A stretch of DNA of 64,000 bases from Octadecabacter dasysiphoniae. Lineage in GTDB: Bacteria; Pseudomonadota; Alphaproteobacteria; Rhodobacterales; Rhodobacteraceae. Shown one piece after another: positions 1 to 9,600 of this stretch. A program made the position numbers and the translations under genes. The notes under the pieces are model-generated. The model saw nothing but the letters and a program-made list of their open reading frames with translations. It searched no databases and was not told the origin of the DNA. The stretch covers positions 434,001-498,000 of the forward strand of contig NZ_JAKGAQ010000001.1 in assembly GCF_021532615.1 (NCBI RefSeq). Direction: 5' to 3'. The first letter of the stretch is position 1. Each line of letters opens with the position of its first letter.

Positions 1-1
1 C

Positions 2-760
2 AACAAAAAGGTCATGGAAGTGGCCAAGATGATTGGCCTTGATCAATTTCTTGACCGCAAGCCTGGTGAATTGTCCGGCGGTCAGCGCCAGCGCGTCGCG
101 ATGGGGCGTGCGCTGTGCCGTGATGCCAGCACGTTCCTGTTTGATGAACCGCTGTCCAATTTGGACGCAAAGCTGCGCGGGCAGATGCGGGCGGAACTGG
201 CGTTGATGCGTCAAAACGTCAAAAAGAACATGATTTATGTGACCCACGACCAGATCGAAGCCATGACATTGGCGGATCGGATTGTCGTGATGAACGGCGG
301 ACATATCCAACAGCAAGGCACGCCAGCGGAGTTGTTCAAAAACCCCGTGAACAAATTTGTGGCCGGTTTCCTTGGATCCCCGCCGATGAATTTTCTGGAC
401 GCTGAGTTGGTCGACGAGGGTGGCACGCTGATGGCGAAGGGCGACGGGTTTAACATCGCGCTGCCCGCTGAACTGGCAAACCGCGCGCAAAAGCTGGCGC
501 TGGGCACCGCGACCTTGGGCATTCGCCCGTCCGATCTGGAATATTCTGCCGACGCGCCCGATGCGGCGTCGTTTGACCTGAATGTTGTGATTTCCGAATA
601 TGTAGGCGCGCAATCCGTGCTGATCTGTTCGTGTGGCGATGCCAAAATCACCGTTGAGATCAAATCTGAAACACCCATTGCGCTTGGGGAAACCCTGCGC
701 TTTGCAGTGCGCCCCGAGGGGCTGCATCTGTTCGATCCAAAGACCGAAATGGCAATCTAG
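2..760 (+). CDS. ABC transporter ATP-binding protein (MalK/UgpC type), 5' end missing
   Basis: ATPase of a sugar-type ABC importer. The reading frame is open from the first bases of the window, so the N-terminus with the Walker A motif lies upstream. Visible are the signature LSGGQRQRVAMGRAL, the Walker B stretch FLFDEPLSNLD and the switch histidine in YVTHDQIEAMTLADR. A C-terminal TOBE-like regulatory part follows, with GIRPSDLE and FAVRPEGLHLFD, as in the MalK/UgpC branch. It precedes the binding protein and two permeases of the same importer by 30 bases. The substrate cannot be told from this fragment. Confidence 0.93.
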   Translation, partial: NKKVMEVAKMIGLDQFLDRKPGELSGGQRQRVAMGRALCRDASTFLFDEPLSNLDAKLRGQMRAELALMRQNVKKNMIYVTHDQIEAMTLADRIVVMNGGHIQQQGTPAELFKNPVNKFVAGFLGSPPMNFLDAELVDEGGTLMAKGDGFNIALPAELANRAQKLALGTATLGIRPSDLEYSADAPDAASFDLNVVISEYVGAQSVLICSCGDAKITVEIKSETPIALGETLRFAVRPEGLHLFDPKTEMAI

Positions 761-790
761 GCCATCAATTTTAGCATCTGGGAGGATAAA

Positions 791-2131
791 ATGCTGAAGT
801 TACTAACATCAACCACGTTCATCGCGGGGGTTGCGCTGACCAGCGCCGCATACGCCGATGGACATGCTGAGGGGCCATATGCGGCCTATGAAGGCACGAC
901 ATTGATCGTGAACTTCCCCAGCCACCCCCACTATAACGCCGTGCTTGAGGTTCTGCCGCAGTTCACCGAGGAAACGGGGATCAATGTCGAAGTCGACATG
1001 CTGCCCTACCTTGATATGCGCGAACGTCAGACGCTTGAATTGTCGCTCGACGAGGGCGCCTATGACATGATCGCCTATGTGGTCTTTTCAAAGGCCGATT
1101 ACGTTTATGCGGATCAGATCTACAACCTTGCGCCGTTCTTTATGAACCCGCGTTTGGCTGATCCGAACTATGACGCAGGCGATCTGATTGACGGCTACGT
1201 CCAGAACATCGGTGTTGCTGGCGGCGAAAAGGGATACCTTCCCGGTCCGACTGGGTCTTTGTACGGTTTGCCGTTCGGGTCCGAGACATCGGTGATGTAT
1301 TACCGCACGGACGTGTTCGAAGAACTGGGTCTTGAGCCCGCAGCGGATTACGACACGCTGTTGGAACAGGCTTGCGCCATTCCAGAAGCCATGCCCGGCA
1401 TGGGCGGGGTCGCATCACGTGCGGCATCCGGTCACCAGGCATCCCACGCGTTCCTTTTGCACCTCGCGCCTCTGGGCGGACGTGTGTTTGACGCGGCTTG
1501 GAACCCGATCATCAACTCTGCTGAGGGCGTTGCAGCCGCAGAAGCGTTGAAGACAATCGTGGATTGCGGACCTGAAGGGTCTTCTGCGTTCGGTCCGTCC
1601 GAAGCAGCAAACGCATTCGCACAAGGCCAAGCGGCCATGTTCATCGACTCCATCGCATTCGCAGCTGGATTTGAGGACGAAAGCCGTTCGACCGTTGCAG
1701 GCAATGTTGGTTGGGCCGCACACCCTGCGGGCACGCGCGCTGCGTCCCAGACAGGTGGTTTTGGTATCGCGATCCCGCGCAATGCTGAAAACCCTGAGGC
1801 TGCGTTCTTGTTGGCACAGTGGTTGACCTCAAAAGAGGGCGATCTGGCTGTGGCGATGGCAGGCGGTAACCCGTCGCGGTTCTCGACCTACGAAAACGCT
1901 GAGCTGAACGCGAAGTACCCATGGTCCGCATCCTTTGGTGAGGCTTTGGCCGACGCCGATCCGGACTGGCGCCCGATCATCCCACCGTGGGGTCGTATCA
2001 ACGCTGACATCGGTACAACCATGTCGCAGGTTCTGACCGAAGGTCTGGACATTCAGGAAGCTCTCGATGGTATCGCCGAGCGCACACAGACCCTGATGGC
2101 CGAAGAAGGCTATTACACCTGGCAGCAGTAA
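791..2131 (+). CDS. ABC transporter substrate-binding protein, family 1
   Basis: Periplasmic sugar-binding protein of 446 residues that delivers substrate to the permease pair downstream. A signal peptide is clear (hydrophobic core TFIAGVALTSAAYA, probable cleavage before DGHAEG). The mature part has the family 1 pattern: TLIVNFPSHPHYNAVLEVLPQF near the start, a GLPFGSETSVMYYRTDVFEELG hinge segment near residue 160, and GGFGIAIPRNAENPEAAFLLAQWL late. A GGAGGATAA ribosome site lies just before the ATG. The ligand is unknown; the neighbouring class II aldolase suggests a sugar or sugar-acid-like compound. Confidence 0.92.
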   Translation: MLKLLTSTTFIAGVALTSAAYADGHAEGPYAAYEGTTLIVNFPSHPHYNAVLEVLPQFTEETGINVEVDMLPYLDMRERQTLELSLDEGAYDMIAYVVFSKADYVYADQIYNLAPFFMNPRLADPNYDAGDLIDGYVQNIGVAGGEKGYLPGPTGSLYGLPFGSETSVMYYRTDVFEELGLEPAADYDTLLEQACAIPEAMPGMGGVASRAASGHQASHAFLLHLAPLGGRVFDAAWNPIINSAEGVAAAEALKTIVDCGPEGSSAFGPSEAANAFAQGQAAMFIDSIAFAAGFEDESRSTVAGNVGWAAHPAGTRAASQTGGFGIAIPRNAENPEAAFLLAQWLTSKEGDLAVAMAGGNPSRFSTYENAELNAKYPWSASFGEALADADPDWRPIIPPWGRINADIGTTMSQVLTEGLDIQEALDGIAERTQTLMAEEGYYTWQQ

Positions 2132-2173
2132 GTTTGTCATGAGGTTCGCGCCGATGGTGCGGACCTCCTCCCT

Positions 2174-2204
2174 GACCTTCGGGCACCCAGTATGTCCGAA
2201 GGTC
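2174..2204 (+). other. Intercistronic stem-loop after binding-protein gene
   Basis: A perfect 9-bp stem, GACCTTCGG paired with CCGAAGGTC, closes a 13-base loop in the 110-base gap between the binding-protein gene and the first permease. There is no U tract, so it fits an mRNA-stabilising or partially terminating element. Such elements often give binding proteins higher expression than permeases in ABC operons. The role is inferred from position. Confidence 0.6.
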
Positions 2205-2241
2205 GCCCCCACGTTTCAAATCCAATTCCGAAAGCAGCCCC

Positions 2242-3156
2242 ATGGCACAGCGCACGTCCCTTAACCGCATCACGCCTTATATGTTCGTGGCCCCTGCGGC
2301 GCTTGTGATGATCCTCGCGCTGTTTTACCCGATCAGCTACATGATCTGGGGCAGCTTTCGCGATTGGGACCCGAGCCAATCGTTGTCCGAGACCGAGTTT
2401 GTAGGCCTCGCGAATTACGCGAAACTGTTGGTCGATCCCGCGTTTCATGCGTCTTTCTGGGTGACGATGATCTTTGCCTTCACGGTTGTGACGGTTGAAA
2501 TGATCCTTGGTGTTGGCCTTGCGCTGCTGTTGGATCGCAACATTCGCGGCATGTCCGTGCTGCGGACCTTGTTCATCTTGCCGATGATGATTGCGCCCGT
2601 CGTTGTGGGCCTTGTGTGGCGGTATATGTATCACCAGACCTACGGCACGTTTAACAGATTTCTGGAATCCATCGGGCTGGAAGGGGTCAACTGGCTGGGT
2701 CAAAATCCGCTGTTGTCCGTTATCATGGCCGACATCTGGCAATGGACGCCGTTTATTTTCATCCTGTCGCTGGCCGCGCTGCAATCGCTGCCCAAGTCCG
2801 CGCTTGAGGCCGCGCGCATTGATGGCGCGACGGGCTGGCAGCAGATTATCTATATCAAACTGCCGCTGATGATGCCTGTTCTGATTGTCACCATGCTGCT
2901 GCGCCTGATTGATGCCTTCAAAGTGCTTGAGGTGATCCTGGTTCTGACGGGCGGCGGCCCCGGCCTGAGCACTGAAATCCTGGCCCTGCGGATTGCCCGC
3001 ACGGCCCGCGAATTCCGCGAACTGGGTGAGGCGGCGGCGATGTCAAACTATCTGCTGATGCTGCTTATGGTTCTCACGCTTGGCATGTTTGCCTTCACCC
3101 GCTGGCAAGAGGCGCGTGCGCGTCGTCTGAAATTTGCCGCCCAAGAGGAGGGTTAA
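2242..3156 (+). CDS. ABC sugar permease, MalF/UgpA type
   Basis: Inner-membrane permease of 304 residues with six predicted membrane helices, the first near residues 12-34. The cytoplasmic EAA loop is clear around residues 190-210 (LEAARIDGATGWQQIIYIKLPLM); this is the site contacted by the ATPase. It lies between the binding protein and the second permease, separated from the latter by only four bases. No strong ribosome site is seen before the ATG. It forms a heterodimeric channel with the next gene product. Confidence 0.92.
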   Translation: MAQRTSLNRITPYMFVAPAALVMILALFYPISYMIWGSFRDWDPSQSLSETEFVGLANYAKLLVDPAFHASFWVTMIFAFTVVTVEMILGVGLALLLDRNIRGMSVLRTLFILPMMIAPVVVGLVWRYMYHQTYGTFNRFLESIGLEGVNWLGQNPLLSVIMADIWQWTPFIFILSLAALQSLPKSALEAARIDGATGWQQIIYIKLPLMMPVLIVTMLLRLIDAFKVLEVILVLTGGGPGLSTEILALRIARTAREFRELGEAAAMSNYLLMLLMVLTLGMFAFTRWQEARARRLKFAAQEEG

Positions 3157-3160
3157 CCCC

Positions 3161-4096
3161 ATGGCCGATAAAACCTACGAACGCCAGAACCCTGCCTATT
3201 ACGCGCTGATCGGGTTGTTGATTTTCATGTCGATCGGGCCGGTGATCCTGCTGTTGGCCAATTCGTTTAAGTTGGATGTGGATATCCAGTCGGGCGTGGG
3301 CGGCTTGTTGTTTATGCCCACGATCCGCAATTACGAAACGGCGCTGTGCGATATCCTTTGGTACGAACCCGAACACCTGCGGTTCTGCACGATCCGGTTT
3401 GGTGGGGCGTTTATCAATTCGATCATCATCGCGCTGGTCAGCACGGTTCTGACATTGGTGTTTGGTTGCATGGCGGCCTATGCGCTGGTGCGGTTCCGGT
3501 TCATGGGGCGCGATTCACTGTCGCTCAGCACGCTTGCCGTGCGGATGATCCCGCCTGCGGTTTTGTTGGTGCCTGTGTTCGGCCTTTGGAACAATGCGTT
3601 CTGCCTTGATAACGATTACGGGCTTGGCATGTGGATACGCGACACGTTTGGCGGGCGCGGGGATGTTTGCCTTGCGGGGACGCACAGCGGGATCATCCTG
3701 ATTTATGTGGCGATGAACCTGCCGTTTGTGATCTGGATTTTGCAGTCCTTCATCGTGCAGGTGCCGCCCAGTTTGGAAGAGGCCGCGCGCGTTGACGGGG
3801 CGGGGCCGTTCCAGACATTTTTCCTTGTGGTGTTGCCACTGATCAAGCCGGGTTTGGCTGCCGCATCGATCTTTACGTTCCGCATCGCGTGGAACGAATA
3901 TCTGCTGGCGTCCGCGCTGGCGGATCGTGACACGATGACAGTGCCGATCCTGATCGTGAACAACGCATCCGAATTTGACGGGTTGGGCACGATCATGGCG
4001 ACGGGGATGTTGTTGGCGATTCCGCCGATCCTGTTTACGCTGTTCGCATCGCGCCAGATTATCACCGGCATGACCGCTGGGGCCGTGAAAGGCTGA
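3161..4096 (+). CDS. ABC sugar permease, MalG/UgpE type
   Basis: Second permease of the importer, about 311 residues. I chose the ATG preceded by GAGGAGGG over an in-frame TTG 27 bases upstream that lies inside the preceding gene. The EAA loop LEEAARVDGAGPFQTFFLVVLPLIKPG is present. The protein carries two extra loops that standard MalG proteins lack: one near residues 45-85 with several cysteines (ALCDILWYEPEHLRFC), and one near 150-180 (FCLDNDYG to DVCLAGT). These periplasmic-side insertions look like a subfamily trait and may help recognise the substrate. Confidence 0.92.
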   Translation: MADKTYERQNPAYYALIGLLIFMSIGPVILLLANSFKLDVDIQSGVGGLLFMPTIRNYETALCDILWYEPEHLRFCTIRFGGAFINSIIIALVSTVLTLVFGCMAAYALVRFRFMGRDSLSLSTLAVRMIPPAVLLVPVFGLWNNAFCLDNDYGLGMWIRDTFGGRGDVCLAGTHSGIILIYVAMNLPFVIWILQSFIVQVPPSLEEAARVDGAGPFQTFFLVVLPLIKPGLAAASIFTFRIAWNEYLLASALADRDTMTVPILIVNNASEFDGLGTIMATGMLLAIPPILFTLFASRQIITGMTAGAVKG

Positions 4097-4099
4097 CCC

Positions 4100-5224
4100 A
4101 TGAACCGCGTCCTACTGATCGGTACGTTTGAAACCAAACGTGAAGAACTGGGCTATTTGGCCAGTGCCCTGCGCAAACACGGGTTGGATGTGATGCTGTT
4201 GGATGTGTCGCTGGCCAACAATGGTGTCATCTGGTCGGGTGCCGAAAAGCTGGCGCAAATGGCCGCCAAGGCCGAGGCGGCGGCGGCCCATATCACCGAG
4301 CACAGCGCGGAATGTTCCGTCGCGATTGGTGTTGGCGGCGGCACGGGCGGAGAGATTGTGCTGGCGGCAATCAAGGGCTTGCCGTCGACGTATCCTAAAA
4401 TCCTGATCACCACGCTGGCGTTTGATCCGCGCCCTGCGCTGGCGGACAGTTCCATCACCATTATTCCCACATTGTGCGACATCGAAGGGCTGAACACCCA
4501 GCTGCGTCAGGTGTTTGAAAACGCCGCGGCGGCAGTGGCGGGACTGACGCGTGCGGATAGGGTCGAAGGAACGGGCCGCCTGAATATCGCGATCACAACC
4601 TTGGGTGCCACCGGGCGGGCGGGATCCGAAATCGCGCGCGGTTTGGGGGATGCGGGGTATGAAACCACAGTGTTTCACGCCAACGGATATGGTGGTGCGG
4701 CGTTCACCCGATTTGTCGCAGAAGGTCATGCCAGCGGTGTGATTGATATGAACGTGCATGAATTGGGCCGTATCCGTCTTGCGGGGGCGCATGTTGATAT
4801 GCCGGGGCGGTTTACCGCCGCATCGCATTTGCCGCGTGTCGTATTGCCCGGCGCGCTGAACTTTATCGGGCTGGGGGCGGTGGACACGATCAGCCCTGAA
4901 CATCTGCGCCGCCCGTATTATCGCCACACCAATCAATTCACCCACATCAAACTGACGGCGTCGGAAATGGCGGACCAAGCGCAGGCATGGGCCGATAAAC
5001 TGAACCAGAGCACCGCGCCCTGCCACGCGATTGTGCCCATGGGCGGGTTCAGCCACGAAGACCGCGACGGCGGCGCGATCCATGATCCCGAACTGCGCGA
5101 TATTGCAGCGGATATTCTTGAACAGAACGCGGCCAATTACACCGTGACGCGGCTGCCCCATCACATCAACACCCCTGAAACTGCGCAGGCCGCCGTGGCC
5201 GCCTTGCGCGCAATAATGCCCTAA
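4100..5224 (+). CDS. UPF0261 / Tm-1-like ATP-binding domain protein
   Basis: Protein of 374 residues belonging to the UPF0261 (Tm-1-like) family, recognised from the N-terminus RVLLIGTFETKREELGYLASALRKHG, the glycine-rich GVGGGTGGE near residue 78, and the C-terminal half with VVLPGALNFIGLGA and a late GGFSHEDRDGG segment. Known members bind ATP, and bacterial copies occur beside aldolases or transporters, but their reaction is not established. It starts three bases after the permease stop and is followed ten bases later by a class II aldolase, so it is probably part of catabolism of the imported compound. Confidence 0.85.
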   Translation: MNRVLLIGTFETKREELGYLASALRKHGLDVMLLDVSLANNGVIWSGAEKLAQMAAKAEAAAAHITEHSAECSVAIGVGGGTGGEIVLAAIKGLPSTYPKILITTLAFDPRPALADSSITIIPTLCDIEGLNTQLRQVFENAAAAVAGLTRADRVEGTGRLNIAITTLGATGRAGSEIARGLGDAGYETTVFHANGYGGAAFTRFVAEGHASGVIDMNVHELGRIRLAGAHVDMPGRFTAASHLPRVVLPGALNFIGLGAVDTISPEHLRRPYYRHTNQFTHIKLTASEMADQAQAWADKLNQSTAPCHAIVPMGGFSHEDRDGGAIHDPELRDIAADILEQNAANYTVTRLPHHINTPETAQAAVAALRAIMP

Positions 5225-5234
5225 AGGAATTCGC

Positions 5235-5909
5235 ATGGACCTTGCCAACTACACCGATCTGCACAGTAAAATGGACGAACTGATCGCCATGGCCAAACGC
5301 TGCTTTGATGGCGGATTGCAAACCAATGCGGGGGGCAATCTTTCGGTGCGGCTGGATGCGCGGGATGCGATTGTGATCAAGCCAAGCGGCGTCGGGTTCA
5401 ATGAATGCACGCGCAAAAACCTGCAAGTGGTGCATCTGGACGGCGCAATCTTGTCGTCAGCCGAGGGGTTGAAGCCGTCCAAGGACCTTGATTTTCACCG
5501 CGATCTGTACCGCATCCGAGACGACATCAACGCCATCGTCCATTGCCACAGCCCGTGGGCGACGGGATACGCCAGTGCGGGCATCGAAATTCCGTGCCTG
5601 ACCGTTCAAACGATTGAAAAGATCGGGCGGATGCCGTTGATTCCGCTGTCGGCCGAGGGTGGCCCGCAAACCGAGGTCGATATCAGCCCGTTTTTCAAAG
5701 ACCCGACGATCCGCGCCGCTGTTTTGGCCAACCACGGAACGATCGGGGCCGGGCCCACATTGATGGCCGCGCAGTACCTTGCCGAGATCATCGAAGAAAC
5801 CGCACATATCGCCTATGTGCGCGACACATTGATGGCCGCCCATGGCAAAACAGCCGCCGATCTGCCGCAATATGGCACGGCGGCAGATGCGCGGGCCGCG
5901 AACGCCTAA
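5235..5909 (+). CDS. Class II aldolase/adducin family protein
   Basis: Zinc-dependent class II aldolase-fold enzyme (224 residues) of the L-fuculose-phosphate aldolase/adducin type. The metal-site motifs are visible: VHCHSPWATGYAS near residue 97, and VLANHGTIGAG near residue 160. LSVRLDAR and KPSGVGFNE near the start match the family's substrate-binding loop. The ribosome site AAAGGAA precedes the ATG. It is the last gene of the ABC operon and probably cleaves or epimerises a phosphorylated or keto sugar derived from the imported substrate; the exact substrate is unknown. Confidence 0.88.
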   Translation: MDLANYTDLHSKMDELIAMAKRCFDGGLQTNAGGNLSVRLDARDAIVIKPSGVGFNECTRKNLQVVHLDGAILSSAEGLKPSKDLDFHRDLYRIRDDINAIVHCHSPWATGYASAGIEIPCLTVQTIEKIGRMPLIPLSAEGGPQTEVDISPFFKDPTIRAAVLANHGTIGAGPTLMAAQYLAEIIEETAHIAYVRDTLMAAHGKTAADLPQYGTAADARAANA

Positions 5910-6108
5910 GGCCGGGCGCGCGCGGGGTCGAACCCGCATTCGCCAAAACCACCCTTGCGCGGCATGTGATCAAGTGCTGCGCAAGACCTGTGAATTTTCC
6001 CCCTTTATTTGAATTAAAGTTTAGGTGATGTTTGGGTTGAGTTTGTAACGAGTTGAGCACCCATAGATTGTGTTGTCGGTGTCAGCGTCCAGGTCGGGGT
6101 GACGTGAA

Positions 6109-6669
6109 GTGAACCAGAAAAAGCTGCCCGTTATTGTGTTGGCCTGCGCTGCGTTGGCGTCGTGCACGGCGGGGTCGCGGGACGCGGTTCTTGCGGCTTT
6201 TCCCGCCGCTTTAACGGTTCAGGACGTGACGTATTTTCGCACGAACCGCACCAAATGCACCTTTGCGCAGGTGTCCATTTCACCGGACGTCACGATTGAT
6301 GGCGCCGTATTTGATGCATCCAGCGCCAATCTAAAAGATCTAGCGCACGCCAATCAAACTGATTTTGACGCGACTTATGCTTTCCCGCAGGGCGGGTTTG
6401 CGATGTTTCGCGACGTGAGCCTTGTGGACGTTGTTTCAGATTTTGACGTCGCGGGCGACACGCGCATCAGCACGACAATCAGCGAAACGATGACCCAAGG
6501 TCGGGCGTGTCTGAACCTTGAATCCACGCCGGATGACCTTGAGCTTCGACGCCGCGCCAGCGCGTTGATCGCGGACGCATCGGGGGTCGTGATCATTGGT
6601 GCGACCCATCCCCATACGACAATTTTGTACCTGAGCGATGAAAACGTCGCTTTCTATTTCGGCCCGTAG
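6109..6669 (+). CDS. Small lipoprotein of unknown function
   Basis: Predicted lipoprotein of 186 residues starting with GTG. The N-terminus has a hydrophobic core and the lipobox LASC near residue 19 (VLACAALASCTAGS), so the cysteine is probably lipidated and the protein is anchored in a membrane. The mature part contains two further cysteines (TKCTF, GRACLN), an alternating hydrophobic pattern suggesting beta structure, and a C-terminal hydrophobic stretch (GVVIIGATHPHTTILYLS). I do not recognise the family. It lies 15 bases before the Hint/RTX gene and could be a partner of it. Confidence 0.72.
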   Translation: MNQKKLPVIVLACAALASCTAGSRDAVLAAFPAALTVQDVTYFRTNRTKCTFAQVSISPDVTIDGAVFDASSANLKDLAHANQTDFDATYAFPQGGFAMFRDVSLVDVVSDFDVAGDTRISTTISETMTQGRACLNLESTPDDLELRRRASALIADASGVVIIGATHPHTTILYLSDENVAFYFGP

Positions 6670-6684
6670 TGAAGGAAGAGTTCC

Positions 6685-9600
6685 ATGCCAACCACCCACC
6701 AAATCGTTGACCCCGCAACCGGTCTGACCGTCGAATATATCAACCCGTGGACCTATGACCCGATTGCGAATGCATGGCGGTGTGATGACGTGCGATACAC
6801 GTCCGGTGGGGATTTCAACAATCTGCTGCAATACGGGCAACCCTTTGATCCCAATAACAATATCACAGGGCAGTTTTTCATTCAGGAGATTGCCTACAAT
6901 GTGCCGGCGGCGGGGCCGACGGTGATTTTCCAACAAGAAAACGTCCTGACCATGGGGTTTGGCAAGAACATCACGTTTGATGATTTCGACGTCGTCAAAA
7001 ACATCAAGGCGGGGCTGCATGATGACACGCTGGTCGAAGGACAGGTCTATACTTTGGCTGAGCTGAAGACGCTGGGCGTTTCGCCCGAGGTGATTGGCGC
7101 GAACGGGCAGGATTACGGGGATCATGCGCTGTCCACGAACCTATACGGGACAGGCACGCCGTACCCCGGAACGAGCACCTATCCCGATGAAATGGCGTAT
7201 ATTTTTGGCAGTGTGCGGTTCCAGATTTCTGACGATTCCACATTCCAGATTGTAGATGGAGAACTTGTTACATCCGGTCGGGTTGAATTGTTTTCCGATG
7301 ACTTCAATCATGAATCGTCCAGCCTGTCGCCTTGGCTTTCGGCATTCGTCGCGGTGATTGCGGGCGAAGCGGTAAACTGGGAACGGGTCGAAATTTTGTA
7401 CGAAGGGCAGGGCGCGACGCGGTCTGACACCTATGACATTGATGTGCCGGATCAGTGTTTCCCTGCGGGTACGCCGATCACGCTGTTTGATGGCACCACC
7501 AAACCGATTGAGGCGATCACGCAGGCCGATACGGTTCTGGCATATGACGCGGATGGCAAAGCGGTTGGCGGCAGCGTGCGCGCGCTGTTCACCAACACAA
7601 CGGCTGAATTTATCCGCCTGTCATTCAGCGACGGGCGCGATGATCTTGTGGTGACCCCGGGCCACCGTTTCTTGACGCAGACGGGCGATTACATGGAAAT
7701 CGGTCATATGCTGCGGCTGGGCGGGGGCGCTGTTCGGGTTCTTGATCTGGATGGTACGGTGGTTGACGCCACGGGTGAGGCGCTGGCCTACAGCGCTGAA
7801 ACCGCGCATTTGTTTGAACAATCTGCGACCAAAACGATCGCGTTTGACGGCACTGCGGTGCGAAAGCACGACGTTGAAACCGGCTGGACGACATATAATT
7901 TTGAGGTCAGCACGCATCACAATTACGTCGCCGGCGGCGTGCGTGTGCACAACGATTCAATTTTGAATGCGGTGCAGGATGGCGATGCCTTGGTTTCGCT
8001 GAACGCCGATCTGACGAATGCGGCGGTTCTGCGGGATGTTGACGGAAACGGGACGGCTGATTTTGTCACGCTGGACGGCTTTCGCGACCCGGCCAGCGGT
8101 GTGTTCAGCACCCAGATTGAAATGGTCCGTGTCAAATATTGGGATGCCGCCAACGGTGATCTTGCCACGTTGCTGGCCAATGTCGTGGCCAACAGCCCCG
8201 ACGCGTTGGACACGGTGTTTGACCCCGGAAATGGCAACACTTGGAACGACGGAACCTGGGGCGATGACATCGAAGAAGCCTTCTTTGATGATGTTCTGGG
8301 CGCAACTGGGTCTGGCCCGACGGGCACGCCCACTGGCACGCCACCTTACGACGAAGTCATCGCCTATGTTGACGGCGTTCCGGTCGGTATTCCCGATGTG
8401 TCTGGTGCGAGTGATCCGATCACGCTGCTGGCCAGCCTGTCTGGCCTGATTGCCATCGTTGACGGGCTGAAACCTGCCACCGTGAACTACGCTGCGGGGG
8501 GCGGTAATGTTACCGCGCCCGCGTTTGAGGGGATCAGCGGTGTTGCAGCGATTGCGTTTTTGCTCGGGATTGACCTCGGGTTTGAGCTGATCCCCGCGGT
8601 TACTGTGGATGGGCCGTTTGGCCCGATTGAGGTGTCTGCCGCTGTCACGCTGGGCAGTCTGTTGGACGGGCAAGTGGGGGATCAATCCCAGTTTAGCATT
8701 GCCTTCGGTGAGGGGATTGCCCCCGAAGACGTCAGCCAAGCGCAGTATGGTGATGATCTGATCCTGACGATTGATAACGGGGATGGCACATCAGGCATCA
8801 TGACGCTGGAAGGCGTGTACGCCGATGGGACCGCGGATGAGGTTGCGGGGCTGACCTTTGCGGATGGCACGACGCTGAACCTTGATCAGATCCCCGAAAC
8901 CGCGACGGGCAACGGGACTGTTGAGGGCACTGCTGGTGATGATCTGATCGATGCGGCCTTTGTCGACAGTGACGGTGATGGTGTCAGCGCGCAGGGGGAT
9001 GTGATCCTTGCCGGTCTTGGGAACGATACCTTGGCGGGGGGCGAAGGCCACGACACGCTGGATGGCGGCGCGGGGACGGATACGGTTCTGCTGGATGGTG
9101 CATGGGATGAGTTTGTTTTTGTGGCAGATGGCGCGCTGAGCGTGACTGATACCAACACGGTGTCCGGCGTAAATGAGGGCATTGATACGTTGGTTTCGAT
9201 TGAGGCTGTCAATTTCTCGGATCGTAATACGGCGCAGATCGTGGAGGGAGAAACCCGCACCACGGTTAGTGTTTTGGACGGCGACGGGGGGCAACTGCTG
9301 TCGCGGACAGTGATGGACACCGCCGATGATGCGCTGTGGACGAGCCATACGCAGACGTTCGCGGCCGATGGTGTCGCGCGGATTGACCAAGTTCATGTTT
9401 ATGACGACGGGCGTATTCTGGACACGGATTATGACGCGAACGGCGTGCGCACAGAACGTACGATGACGGACGTGGATGATGCGCATGCGTGGACGAGTTA
9501 CACGCAGACCTATGCGGCGGATGGTGTTGCGCGGGTCGATCAGGTTCATGTTTATGATGATGGTCGGACGTTGGATACGGATTTTGACGCGAACGGTGTG

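Noticed and set aside
4112..5248. Long open frame of 378 codons on the minus strand opposite the UPF0261 gene
   Set aside because: It is a shadow of a well-supported gene and its translation is arginine- and glutamine-rich without family features.
5910..5960. Sequence resembling a tRNA T-arm (GGGTCGAACCCGC) after the aldolase gene
   Set aside because: No acceptor stem, anticodon arm or D-arm can be built around it on either strand, so no tRNA gene is called.
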